18,703 bases of DNA from contig CAZVFD010000028.1 in assembly GCA_964625465.1 (NCBI GenBank), positions 1 to 18,703 of the forward strand. The letters are read 5' to 3'. The stretch comes from CAZLFQ01 sp964625465. Its GTDB lineage: Bacteria; Pseudomonadota; Alphaproteobacteria; Rickettsiales; Midichloriaceae. The position numbers and the translations under genes are program-made. Below the pieces are notes generated by a model. It saw only the letters and a program-made list of their open reading frames with translations. It did no database searches and had not been told where the DNA came from. Of this stretch, positions 1 to 7,188 are shown piece after piece. The stretch's first letter is position 1. Every line of letters starts with the position of its first letter.

Positions 1-2
1 CA

Positions 3-494
3 AAAGACAAAGAATCTTCTTCACCAATCAATATATCCTCAGAAGAACTGAGGGTATTTAAGCAAAAAAATATCGCAATCTTTGATGGAAAAGTGCACGC
101 AATCCAAGATGATTTAAACTTGTATTGCGATAGTATGACCGTATTTTTTGAAAAAAACCAAACCCAGAACTCTACGAAAGATCAAGAAAATGGAGTCGGC
201 AAATCGAAAGTGGAAAAAGTAAATTTCTCTGGCAACGTTCACATTGTAACCCGTGAAGAAAGTGCTAAGTCGCAAGTCGGCGAATATAATGTAAAAACTG
301 GAATCTTTACACTAACTGGAAATGTTGAGTTAATTCAAAAAAAGAATACACTCTATGGAAATAAGTTAATTTATAATAAAAACACTGGCGAAAGTTTATT
401 AACAAACAGCACTAGTGGTAAAGTAAAGAAACAAGAAAGAGTGCGAGCTATTTTAATACCAGAGGAAAGTAGTGACAAGAAAGCTAGAGATTAA
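3..494 (+). CDS. lptA: LptA-like LPS transport periplasmic protein, 5' truncated by window edge
   Basis: This is the 3' part of an OstA/LptA-type beta-jellyroll protein. LptA forms the periplasmic bridge that carries lipopolysaccharide from the inner-membrane LptBFGC complex to LptD. The frame is open from the first full codon, so the start lies outside the window and 163 residues are visible. The fold is suggested by repeated strand pairs of the form NIAIFDGKVHA, KVNFSGNVHIV and IFTLTGNVELI, plus YGNKLIYN, the usual LptA pattern of a turn with GNV followed by a strand. The last 23 bases overlap the start of lptB, the standard lptA-lptB arrangement, which supports the assignment despite the weak sequence conservation of this family. 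A GTG at 93 is in frame but is internal, because homologous sequence continues upstream. The lysine-rich C-terminus is unremarkable. Confidence 0.8.
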   Translation, partial: KDKESSSPINISSEELRVFKQKNIAIFDGKVHAIQDDLNLYCDSMTVFFEKNQTQNSTKDQENGVGKSKVEKVNFSGNVHIVTREESAKSQVGEYNVKTGIFTLTGNVELIQKKNTLYGNKLIYNKNTGESLLTNSTSGKVKKQERVRAILIPEESSDKKARD

Positions 495-1203
495 GAATAT
501 AGGCAAATCATACAATAATAGGCGCGTCGTCCGAGATGTAAGCCTTGAAGTAAACTCAGGCGAAATAGTTGGCTTGCTTGGCCCTAACGGCGCAGGTAAA
601 ACCACATCTTTCTACATAATAACTGGCCTAGTTTCTTGTGACTATGGGGACGTAATTATTGACGACGTGAAGATTACGAAACTCCCAATGTATCTGCGTT
701 CAAGAATTGGCATCGGTTACTTGCCACAAGAAGCATCCATTTTTAGAGGTCTTAATGTTGAACAAAATATTATGGCCGTTCTTGAAGTTTGCGAATCTTC
801 AGAAGAAGTAAGACAACATAGACTTGAAGAATTACTAGCTGAATTTTCTATATCACACCTTAGAAACACCCCAGCTGTAGCTTTATCAGGGGGGGAGCGC
901 AGAAGAGTTGAAATTGCAAGATGCTTAGCATCAGGCCCAAAATTTCTGCTACTCGACGAACCTTTAGCAGGCATTGATCCTATTGCTATCTCGGAGATAA
1001 AAGATTTAATAATACAACTGAAGAAGCTGGGTTTGGGGATACTAATCACAGATCATAATGTTAGGGATGCATTATCAATAATTGATAGAGCCTATATCAT
1101 TCATGATGGCACAGTCCTGATGCACGGAACGCCGAATGAAGTTGTTAAAAATAAAGCCGTGCGTGACGTTTACCTAGGTGAAAATTTTGTAGGACATTTT
1201 TAG
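472..1203 (+). CDS. lptB: LPS export ABC transporter ATP-binding protein LptB
   Basis: LptB is the cytoplasmic ATPase that, with LptF and LptG, extracts lipopolysaccharide from the inner membrane and pushes it along the LptC-LptA-LptD bridge. The 243 residues match the usual family length. All ABC motifs are visible: Walker A GPNGAGKTT (37-45), Q-loop Gln86 in YLPQEASIF, signature LSGGE (138-142), Walker B LLLDEP (159-164), D-loop AGID (166-169) and switch His195 in TDHN. The continuation LSGGERRRVEIAR and LAGIDPIA is characteristic of LptB among ABC proteins. The start is GTG at 472, with AGAGGA at 461-466 five bases upstream, and it overlaps the end of lptA by 23 bases, indicating translational coupling. 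The next gene begins one base after the stop codon, so the three genes are probably one transcript. Confidence 0.95.
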   Translation: MTRKLEIKNIGKSYNNRRVVRDVSLEVNSGEIVGLLGPNGAGKTTSFYIITGLVSCDYGDVIIDDVKITKLPMYLRSRIGIGYLPQEASIFRGLNVEQNIMAVLEVCESSEEVRQHRLEELLAEFSISHLRNTPAVALSGGERRRVEIARCLASGPKFLLLDEPLAGIDPIAISEIKDLIIQLKKLGLGILITDHNVRDALSIIDRAYIIHDGTVLMHGTPNEVVKNKAVRDVYLGENFVGHF

Positions 1204-1204
1204 T

Positions 1205-2035
1205 ATGAAGAATCATTTATTTTGTTTTGGCCTAGGATATGTAGCTCAGCACTTAATAAACTCTCTTGAAAAAGATTTAGATTGGAAAATCTCGGGTACC
1301 AAAAGAGTAGAATCTTCTTCAACTTCTGACAGAGTGGAGGCATTTAGATTTGATGATTTATCGATTTTGCCAAGAGACATAACACATATTCTCGTTTCTA
1401 TTCCCCCAAAAGATGATGGGGATTTGGTTGTGCAACAATTTGGCAAACAAATACTGAAACTACCAAATTTACAATGGGTTGGTTACTTGTCTGCCACGGG
1501 TGTTTATGGGGATACTAAAGGTGAATGGGTCGACGAAAATTCCCCTTTAAATCCTTCGAACTCTTTCTCTAAAAAAAGATTAATGGCAGAACAACAATGG
1601 CAAAGCTTAGGAATTCCACTCAATATATTTAGGCTGAGCGCCATTTACGGACCCGAAAGGAATGCTATTGAGCAAGTAAAAGCTGGACATGCTAAAATTA
1701 TAGATCTTGAGAATCAGGTTTTTTCAAGGATCCATATTGATGATATTGTGCAAGTTCTGAGAAAAACTATGACAAAAAATATCATCGGCGAAGTATATAA
1801 CGTCACAGATGATAAGCCTACAAGCTCAAATGAAGTTATTGAATTTGCATGCCAACTATTGCAAGTCCCTCCTCCAAAACCAGTAAAACTTGAAGATGCT
1901 GAACTCTCTGAAATGGGCAAAGTTTTCTATTCTGAGAATCGCAGAATTAGAAATGATAAAATTAAAAGTCGATTAGGGGTTACTTTGAAATATCCATCGT
2001 ACAAAGAAGGCTTGAAAGCTACCCTTAACGAATAA
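1205..2035 (+). CDS. NAD(P)-dependent epimerase/dehydratase-like SDR protein (YeeZ-type)
   Basis: A 276-residue extended short-chain dehydrogenase/reductase-like protein. The N-terminal Rossmann motif is the variant FGLGYVAQ (residues 8-15) rather than GxxGxxG. A central YLSATGVYGD (94-103) contains the serine of the SDR active site, followed by GEWVDE and the helix FSKKRLMAEQQW. The usual YxxxK catalytic pair is not seen at the expected place, where FSKKR stands. FRLSAIYGPERN (142-153) and VYNVTDDKPTS fit the substrate-binding half of the family. It looks like the YeeZ group, whose substrate is unknown, so no reaction can be given. The ATG at 1205 lies one base after the lptB stop. Membership of the fold is confident; function is not. 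Confidence 0.8.
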   Translation: MKNHLFCFGLGYVAQHLINSLEKDLDWKISGTKRVESSSTSDRVEAFRFDDLSILPRDITHILVSIPPKDDGDLVVQQFGKQILKLPNLQWVGYLSATGVYGDTKGEWVDENSPLNPSNSFSKKRLMAEQQWQSLGIPLNIFRLSAIYGPERNAIEQVKAGHAKIIDLENQVFSRIHIDDIVQVLRKTMTKNIIGEVYNVTDDKPTSSNEVIEFACQLLQVPPPKPVKLEDAELSEMGKVFYSENRRIRNDKIKSRLGVTLKYPSYKEGLKATLNE

Positions 2036-2116
2036 ATTATACGGCTTAAATTTTAATAGTCCTTAGTGCATACTTATGCTAAAACTAACATTAATTGCTT
2101 TCTAATTTTGTTCACA

Positions 2117-3307
2117 ATGACAAACACAAAAAGAAAAATTGAAACGAAAAATATAAGTATAAACTTCGGCCCCCAACATCCTGCTGCGCACGGAGTTTTG
2201 CGCTTAGTATTAGAAATGGATGGAGAAGTCATTAAACGTGCTGATCCACATATTGGCCTGCTTCACCGAGGAACAGAGAAGCTTATTGAATACAAGAATT
2301 ACGCTCAAGCCGTACCTTATTTTGACAGATTAGACTACGTATCACCAATGTGCCAAGAGCATGCATTTGCCCTAGCAGTAGAAAAATTGTTGGGCTGTGA
2401 AGTACCTTTAAGGGCTCAGTATATAAGGGTTATGTTCAGCGAGATAACAAGAATTCTGAATCACATCTTAAACGTAACAACATTTGCCCTAGACGTTGGT
2501 GCGATGACCCCACTCTTATGGTTATTTGAAGAGCGCGAAAAGATGTTAGAATTCTATGAAAGAGCAAGTGGCGCTCGCTTTCACTCAAATTATTTTAGAC
2601 CAGGTGGAGTTTCTCAAGACCTCCCAGACGGCTTAACAGATGATATCAGCACCTTTATAAAAGGCTTCCCAAAAATGATTGATGATATGGAAACCATGTT
2701 GACCGACAATAGGATCTTCAAACAAAGACTTGTTGATATTGGGGTTGTTACTGCCAAAGAAGCTGTCGACTGGGGATTCAGCGGACCTATGCTAAGAGGC
2801 TCGGGGATTGCTTGGGATCTTAGAAAATCACAGCCTTATGAAGTGTATGACAAGCTTGATTTCAAAATCCCAGTGGGCAAGAACGGTGATTGTTATGACA
2901 GATACCTAGTACGAGTCGAAGAAATGCGCGAGTCTGTGAAAATAGTACAGCAGTGTCTTGATAAAATGCCTAAGGGCCCAGTAAAAAGTCTTGATAGAAA
3001 AGTCACACCTCCGCCTAGAGCAGAGATGAAAAAATCTATGGAAGCATTGATTCATCACTTCAAATTGTTTACTGAAGGATATAAAGTTCCAGCTGGAGAA
3101 ACTTACACAGCCGTTGAAACTCCTAAGGGAGAATTTGGCGTATATCTAGTTGCAGATGGCTCAAACAAGCCTTATAGGTGCTTTATACGATCAACAGGAT
3201 TTGCTAATTTACAAGCCCTAGAATTTATGAGCAAAGGCCATATGCTGGCTGACGTTGTTGCGAATATAGGAAGCATGGATATTGTGTTCGGAGAAATTGA
3301 TAGGTAG
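2117..3307 (+). CDS. nuoD: NADH-quinone oxidoreductase subunit D
   Basis: NuoD (the 49-kDa subunit) sits in the peripheral arm of respiratory complex I and helps form the quinone-binding site near cluster N2. It reads as a complete 396-residue protein: NFGPQHPAAHGVLRL (16-30) at the N-terminus, DPHIGLLHRGTEKL, PYFDRLDYVSPM, the stretch LRGSGIAWDLRKSQPYEVYD, YDRYLVRVEEMRES, and the canonical end DIVFGEIDR. An upstream in-frame GTG at 2066 would add a hydrophobic 17-residue extension not found in the family, so the ATG at 2117 is preferred, although no clear Shine-Dalgarno precedes either. nuoE follows after 3 bases. nuoC, which usually precedes nuoD, is absent; a sugar-epimerase-like gene lies there instead. 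Confidence 0.95.
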   Translation: MTNTKRKIETKNISINFGPQHPAAHGVLRLVLEMDGEVIKRADPHIGLLHRGTEKLIEYKNYAQAVPYFDRLDYVSPMCQEHAFALAVEKLLGCEVPLRAQYIRVMFSEITRILNHILNVTTFALDVGAMTPLLWLFEEREKMLEFYERASGARFHSNYFRPGGVSQDLPDGLTDDISTFIKGFPKMIDDMETMLTDNRIFKQRLVDIGVVTAKEAVDWGFSGPMLRGSGIAWDLRKSQPYEVYDKLDFKIPVGKNGDCYDRYLVRVEEMRESVKIVQQCLDKMPKGPVKSLDRKVTPPPRAEMKKSMEALIHHFKLFTEGYKVPAGETYTAVETPKGEFGVYLVADGSNKPYRCFIRSTGFANLQALEFMSKGHMLADVVANIGSMDIVFGEIDR

Positions 3308-3310
3308 TAT

Positions 3311-3997
3311 ATGTCGGGAATGTTTAAAGAAATGAAGTTCAAACAACCTAAGAGCTTCGAATTCACAAAAGAAAATTTAGAAATTGCAAAAAAAATAATT
3401 GCTAAATATCCGAAGGGAAAGCAGCAGAGTGCTGTGATGCCCCTACTAGATCTTGCTCAACGCCAAAATGAAAATTGGATTCCCACAGCTGCGATGGATT
3501 GTATTGCAAACATGCTTGAGATGCCTTTCATAAAAGTTTATGAAGTCGCAAGTTTTTATACCATGTATAACAAACAACCAGTTGGAAAACATCTTATTCA
3601 AGTATGTCGCACAACGCCTTGCTGGTTAAGGGGCTCAGACGAAGTTACATCTGCTTGTAAAAATAGACTAGGCATCGATGTTGGTGAAACCACTGACGAT
3701 AAAAAATTCACATTAGTTGAAGTAGAGTGTTTAGGCGCTTGCGTTAACGCACCCATGGTACAAATAAATGATGATTATTATGAAGATCTAAATGCCGAGT
3801 CTATGACAAAAGTAATTGACGATCTTTCTAGGGGTATCCAACCTAAATCAGGATCGCAAACTGGTAGACAAGCATCAGCCCCTACTGGCTGGGTTAGAGG
3901 TGCGAAACCAGCGATTAAAGCTGAGAGCAAAACTAAAACTAAGACTACAGCTAAACCTAAAGCCTCACCAAAAAAGAGCGGCTCTAAAAAGGGGTAA
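3311..3997 (+). CDS. nuoE: NADH-quinone oxidoreductase subunit E ([2Fe-2S] protein)
   Basis: NuoE (the 24-kDa subunit) is a thioredoxin-fold protein that carries the N1a [2Fe-2S] cluster next to NuoF in the NADH-oxidising tip of complex I. The cluster ligands are visible: Cys99 and Cys104 in VCRTTPC, and Cys140 and Cys144 in CLGAC. The family blocks VYEVASFYTMYN and MVQINDDYYEDL are present, and GSQTGRQASAPT follows them as in other alphaproteobacterial NuoE. Residues from about 200 onward form an extra tail built almost only of Lys, Thr, Ala, Ser and Pro, which is poorly conserved in the family and probably disordered. The start is ATG at 3311; Met4 at 3320 is an alternative. nuoF, normally the next gene, is not here; an ankyrin gene follows instead. 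Confidence 0.94.
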   Translation: MSGMFKEMKFKQPKSFEFTKENLEIAKKIIAKYPKGKQQSAVMPLLDLAQRQNENWIPTAAMDCIANMLEMPFIKVYEVASFYTMYNKQPVGKHLIQVCRTTPCWLRGSDEVTSACKNRLGIDVGETTDDKKFTLVEVECLGACVNAPMVQINDDYYEDLNAESMTKVIDDLSRGIQPKSGSQTGRQASAPTGWVRGAKPAIKAESKTKTKTTAKPKASPKKSGSKKG

Positions 3998-4095
3998 GCT
4001 TTTGTAAATCTTAATATTTGTTTAACCCAGCTGTAACAATACCTTAACATAACTATGGTAATATATTACTTCATAAAGGTAATTTGAAGGAATAT

Positions 4096-5895
4096 ATGAA
4101 GTTTATTAATCTCAGCGAAATAGTTATTGATTCAAAGACTCTAGAATTGGCAAAAAAAGTGTCTTCTTTAGAAGAAGATGAGAGAAGAATTTCAGCATCT
4201 ACGAATGAGTACTCTAATGTCGAAAAAGCTTTAGAAGGTTATGCTGCTGTTCTAGCTTTGTTTTATCAGAGATATGCATCTTCTTTTACAAAATCAGAAA
4301 TAAAAGAAATTGAAGAGGCTTACCTTCAGCTTCAAAACATGATAGCTATGACAGCCCTTGACGATCAAATTATACTTGATTTATTTCAACAAACCGATCT
4401 AAACAACAGAGCTGCTAAATCAAGCCTACCTAAAATTAAGGAGGCGGCGAAATCTGTTATTGATTTTATTTTGTCAGAGCAGAATTCTACAAAATCGGTT
4501 TTACTTGCTTATGGTCTTAATCCAAATTTAGAGATTAATAAAAATCAAGAGTGGGGCATAGAAATCAAGGATGCTGGCCACCATGAAGTGATCAAAATTC
4601 AATTTGAAGGCAACTCTCAAAATGCTCTGGGTAGGTATATTGTTACAGTGTATAACGCAGGATTCGAGTCCAACTGGACAGATGATTCTAGGTCATTAGT
4701 AGCTGCAAAAAAAGAATATACTCTTAAAACTCAAACAAGAGAGGAAGCACAAAAACTAGTAGAACACTTGCTTGAAAGAAGAAACCTTGGCATGGAAGGT
4801 CTGACGAAAGCTAGGTTCGCTGAGCTAACAAATTTGATCGCATCACAATTAAAAGAGACCAACAGAACTAACCAATCGAAGGCTCAAACACGAGGAAATT
4901 GTACAACACGTTCAACGAGAGAGGCTTTAAGTGATTTAATGTCTCGAGAACTATTTGAAAGATTTTATAGCTTTGCATCCACTTTCTCTTTCAGGCCAAA
5001 AACCAACCTAAATAATACTCAATTCTCGCCTGATTTCTTGCTACAGGGACAAATCTTACAAAACAGGCTTAATATCTCATCTGTTCAGGCTAAGCATTTT
5101 AATCAATTTTTTAAATTGGAACATACACAACAGCCCAACACAACATTAATGCATTTTGCCATTTTAAAAGGGAATCAGGCACTCTTGTTAAAGGGACTTG
5201 AATTTGATCTTGCAAATTCAGTGGTGAAAAACAAATCTGGCATCCCCGCATTGCATTATGCGATTACAAACCGCTCAAACTTTGCTGAGATTATTATAGA
5301 CCAGTTAAAAAACACGAATAATATCAACCTACTGCAAACAGTAGATGATTTTGGAGATACTCCACTATTGTGCGCTATTAAAAACAACAAACCAGATTTA
5401 GCACTAAAATTAATTCAAGCTGGTGTTAGCATCAAACCTGAAGACAATAGTAAATACTTACCTTTAGTATTAGCACTAGAACAAATAGATTTAGAAAAGA
5501 AAAATTCTGACTCTAAAAAATTATGGATCCAAGTTGCAAAACAAATATTAAGCTCGCCACACGCAGATATCCTTTTACAAGATGGATTAAAAAGATCTGC
5601 GAAAACATGGGGAGAAAGAAACACTTCATCAGACGACCTTGAGGTTAGTTCTCTCGCAAACGATATTAAAAGTATCTGGAAAAGCAATAGAAAGACTGTA
5701 GTACCTAGTGCCTTTAATAATGTTGGCGTTAAGAGATTGGCAACAACTTCTAACACTACAGGTCTTAGCACAACATACTTCCCACCCATAAAAAGTACAA
5801 TAAACTGTAGGAACATCATATTAGTTGTGAGCGCGGCAATATTGGCATATATGTTATTTGTGAGCAATCCAGCTAAAGCACTTGCGATATTCTGA
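4096..5895 (+). CDS. Ankyrin-repeat protein with C-terminal membrane anchor
   Basis: A 599-residue protein with no recognised catalytic domain. Residues 1 to about 340 are charged and mostly helical and match nothing I know. From about 348 to 460 lie degenerate ankyrin repeats: TTLMHFAILKGNQALL, GIPALHYAITNRSNFAEII and GDTPLLCAIKNNKPDLALKL, each with the TPLxxAI-type helix and turn. After a polar stretch, a hydrophobic segment NIILVVSAAILAYMLFV (about 573-589) ends 11 residues before the stop, so the protein is probably tail-anchored with its bulk on one side of a membrane. The ATG at 4096 is chosen because AAGGA (4087-4091) sits four bases upstream; a TTG at 4084 is the alternative. Ankyrin proteins of intracellular bacteria are often secreted to the host cell, but no secretion signal is recognisable here and the role is unknown. 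Confidence 0.85.
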   Translation: MKFINLSEIVIDSKTLELAKKVSSLEEDERRISASTNEYSNVEKALEGYAAVLALFYQRYASSFTKSEIKEIEEAYLQLQNMIAMTALDDQIILDLFQQTDLNNRAAKSSLPKIKEAAKSVIDFILSEQNSTKSVLLAYGLNPNLEINKNQEWGIEIKDAGHHEVIKIQFEGNSQNALGRYIVTVYNAGFESNWTDDSRSLVAAKKEYTLKTQTREEAQKLVEHLLERRNLGMEGLTKARFAELTNLIASQLKETNRTNQSKAQTRGNCTTRSTREALSDLMSRELFERFYSFASTFSFRPKTNLNNTQFSPDFLLQGQILQNRLNISSVQAKHFNQFFKLEHTQQPNTTLMHFAILKGNQALLLKGLEFDLANSVVKNKSGIPALHYAITNRSNFAEIIIDQLKNTNNINLLQTVDDFGDTPLLCAIKNNKPDLALKLIQAGVSIKPEDNSKYLPLVLALEQIDLEKKNSDSKKLWIQVAKQILSSPHADILLQDGLKRSAKTWGERNTSSDDLEVSSLANDIKSIWKSNRKTVVPSAFNNVGVKRLATTSNTTGLSTTYFPPIKSTINCRNIILVVSAAILAYMLFVSNPAKALAIF

Positions 5896-5900
5896 TATAG

Positions 5901-5931
5901 CTAAAAAGATGAGATTAAATCTTCTTTTTAG
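5901..5931. terminator. Bidirectional terminator-like hairpin between convergent genes
   Basis: CTAAAAAGA (5901-5909) pairs perfectly with TCTTTTTAG (5923-5931). A second stem, AGAT/ATCT (5912-5915 with 5919-5922), closes a three-base loop behind a two-base bulge. The A-rich and T-rich arms provide a U-run in both directions. It lies just after the ankyrin stop codon and overlaps the last codons of the convergent rlpA gene, which is where a shared terminator would be expected. The stem is AT-rich and therefore weak, so the function is inferred from position. Confidence 0.5.
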
Positions 5932-6580
5932 ATTTACTTGGCAGAGTTCCAGTTTGTACCAATTGCTTGGTTAGCGCTTTTTCGAATGCAGCAACTGCTT
6001 TTCTTTGTTCATCAATCGGGTACATTGAGAGTAATTTCTTAGTCTCCTCATGTAGATATTCCACACGTACTTTCGCAACACCTTTATTTAGCATTCCTAA
6101 TTCTCTTGCTGCTTTCTTAGAAACGTCAATTATACGCTTGCCTCGCCCTTTGTTATGGAAAGGACCACGATCGTTAACCACGACCAAAACAGAACGTTGA
6201 TTCTCTAAGTTAATAACGCGTACTACGCTAGGCAACTGCAAAGTCGCATGCGCAGCGGTAAAATCTTCTTGGTCATATTTTGATCCATTAGCAGTTTTTT
6301 TACCGTGGAACCCAGGACCATACCAAGACGCCAAGCCTTCTTCTGAATAATCAATATCGACCTCAGGAGTATATTTCCTTCCCTTTTGGGCGTAGGTTGA
6401 ACCTATTTTAAACTCGCCTGTGGCATGTTTTTCATAATCCACATCATTTTCACCTTGTGAACTACCCAATACATCAAACGCACGGACGATGGTAGGCTTT
6501 CTCCCATTCGAATTTTCCGATACACAAGCTGACAATATTATTCCTGTTACCAGGAGTGTTATAAAACTGTAAATCTGCAT
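5915..6580 (-). CDS. rlpA: RlpA-like septal ring lipoprotein (DPBB domain)
   Basis: A 221-residue outer-membrane lipoprotein candidate. The signal peptide ends in the lipobox LSAC, with Cys19 as the acylated residue. A double-psi beta-barrel domain follows at about 80-175: GLASWYGPGFHGKKTANG, DFTAAHATLQLPSVVRV, VVVNDRGPF and IDVSKKAARELG. RlpA proteins bind denuded peptidoglycan, and in Pseudomonas RlpA is a lytic transglycosylase. The Glu of its GERYD active-site motif is replaced here (NGSKYD) while the Asp is kept, so cleavage activity is uncertain. There is no C-terminal SPOR domain, only a lysine-rich tail. It follows mltB by 18 bases on the same strand, placing two peptidoglycan-directed proteins in one operon. 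The ATG at 6580 lacks an obvious Shine-Dalgarno. Confidence 0.88.
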   Translation of the reverse strand: MQIYSFITLLVTGIILSACVSENSNGRKPTIVRAFDVLGSSQGENDVDYEKHATGEFKIGSTYAQKGRKYTPEVDIDYSEEGLASWYGPGFHGKKTANGSKYDQEDFTAAHATLQLPSVVRVINLENQRSVLVVVNDRGPFHNKGRGKRIIDVSKKAARELGMLNKGVAKVRVEYLHEETKKLLSMYPIDEQRKAVAAFEKALTKQLVQTGTLPSKSKKKI

Positions 6581-6598
6581 CTATTATTTCTTTATTGG

Positions 6599-7080
6599 TT
6601 AAGCTTTCTTAAGCTGGTCGGCAATTAAAAGGACACTTAGGCTGAAGTAGTAAGACTTATTCCACTTCATTAATACATTAAAGTTTTTGCCAACCAAAAA
6701 CGTAGGAGCAAGTGTACCATCATTTTCCTGAAATAGCAAGTACTTGTTTTCGGCCAATTTACAGAGCTTTGAAGAATCATTGCAAATACTGTAGTCCAAT
6801 ACCTCTGAATTTGGATTATTATGCGTTTTTTGACCAAATTTCGTCACATCACTACTTCCCAGCTCCCATCCATGAATTTTCAAATAGTTAGCAGCGGAGG
6901 CAAAGATATCTTCCTTTGTATTCCAAATGTCTCTGAATCCATCTCCGTTATGATCAACAGCAAAATCTCTAAAACTTGTTGGCATAAACTGACACCAACC
7001 CATTGCTCCTGCCCAAGAACCTTTAAAATCTTTATAGCTCAAATCATCTTCTTCGGCGATCTTAATGGCGGCAACCAATT
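6599..7080 (-). CDS. mltB: MltB-like lytic murein transglycosylase, 3' part (interrupted by assembly artefact)
   Basis: This is the C-terminal part of a membrane-bound lytic transglycosylase B, which cuts the MurNAc-GlcNAc bond and leaves 1,6-anhydro ends. It begins in the middle of the domain, at LVAAIKIAEEDDL, followed by the very typical GSWAGAMGWCQFMPTSF, DHNGDGFRDIW and ASAANYLKIHGW, and ends with LLIADQLKKA. The residues before LVAAIK, which in MltB read roughly RRxxFFxxEL, are missing because foreign sequence and the N gap lie there. The 5' part of the same gene is at 7189-7677. I infer that the real gene is intact and continuous, with about 20-25 bases lost at the join. The TTG at 7076-7078 is not a real start. 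Confidence 0.85.
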
Positions 7081-7178
7081 GACATTAGCTTCAGTGTGAC
7101 AGTCCATAAACACAAGAACGTCTCCGCTAGCCGATCGTGCGCCAGCGAGTCGTGCCGCCATTAATCCAGATCGCTGTG
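7064..7178 (-). other. Foreign segment: eukaryotic polypeptide GalNAc-transferase (GALNT) fragment, chimeric join
   Basis: On the minus strand about 98 bases (7081-7178), and possibly up to 18 more shared with mltB, translate to RSGLMAARLAGARSASG followed by GDVLVFMDCHTEANVNWLP. This matches the catalytic core of the eukaryotic polypeptide N-acetylgalactosaminyltransferases, including the DxH metal-binding motif (here DCH), the preceding GLxxARLxGA helix, and the WLxPL that follows. It has no relation to mltB, which surrounds it in a different frame. GC by hand count is about 54% (53 of 98), well above the flanking genes. It abuts the N run. The stretch 7063-7080 can be read either as GALNT (NWLPPL) or as mltB (LVAAIK), which looks like the overlap on which two unrelated reads were joined. 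This is most likely host DNA in the scaffold, not a bacterial gene. Confidence 0.8.
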
Positions 7179-7188
7179 NNNNNNNNNN
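7179..7188. other. Assembly gap (10 N)
   Basis: Ten consecutive N bases interrupt mltB. A run of exactly ten is a common scaffolder placeholder, so the true distance is unknown. On its right the mltB frame stops at FDGRR; on its left is the GALNT-like foreign piece. Confidence 0.99.

Noticed and set aside
2066..2116. N-terminal extension of NuoD from a GTG at 2066
   Set aside because: The added hydrophobic residues are not seen in NuoD, a soluble peripheral subunit. The ATG at 2117 gives the normal start.
5415..5867. Antisense open frame of 150 codons opposite the large ankyrin gene
   Set aside because: No ribosome binding site or family resemblance. It overlaps the well-supported ankyrin and membrane-anchor coding sequence completely.
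7039..7178. A bacterial glycosyltransferase gene fused to mltB
   Set aside because: The frame is closed within 13 codons of the GALNT-like motif, has no start, abuts an N gap, and the mltB sequence resumes in another frame. A scaffold artefact explains it better.
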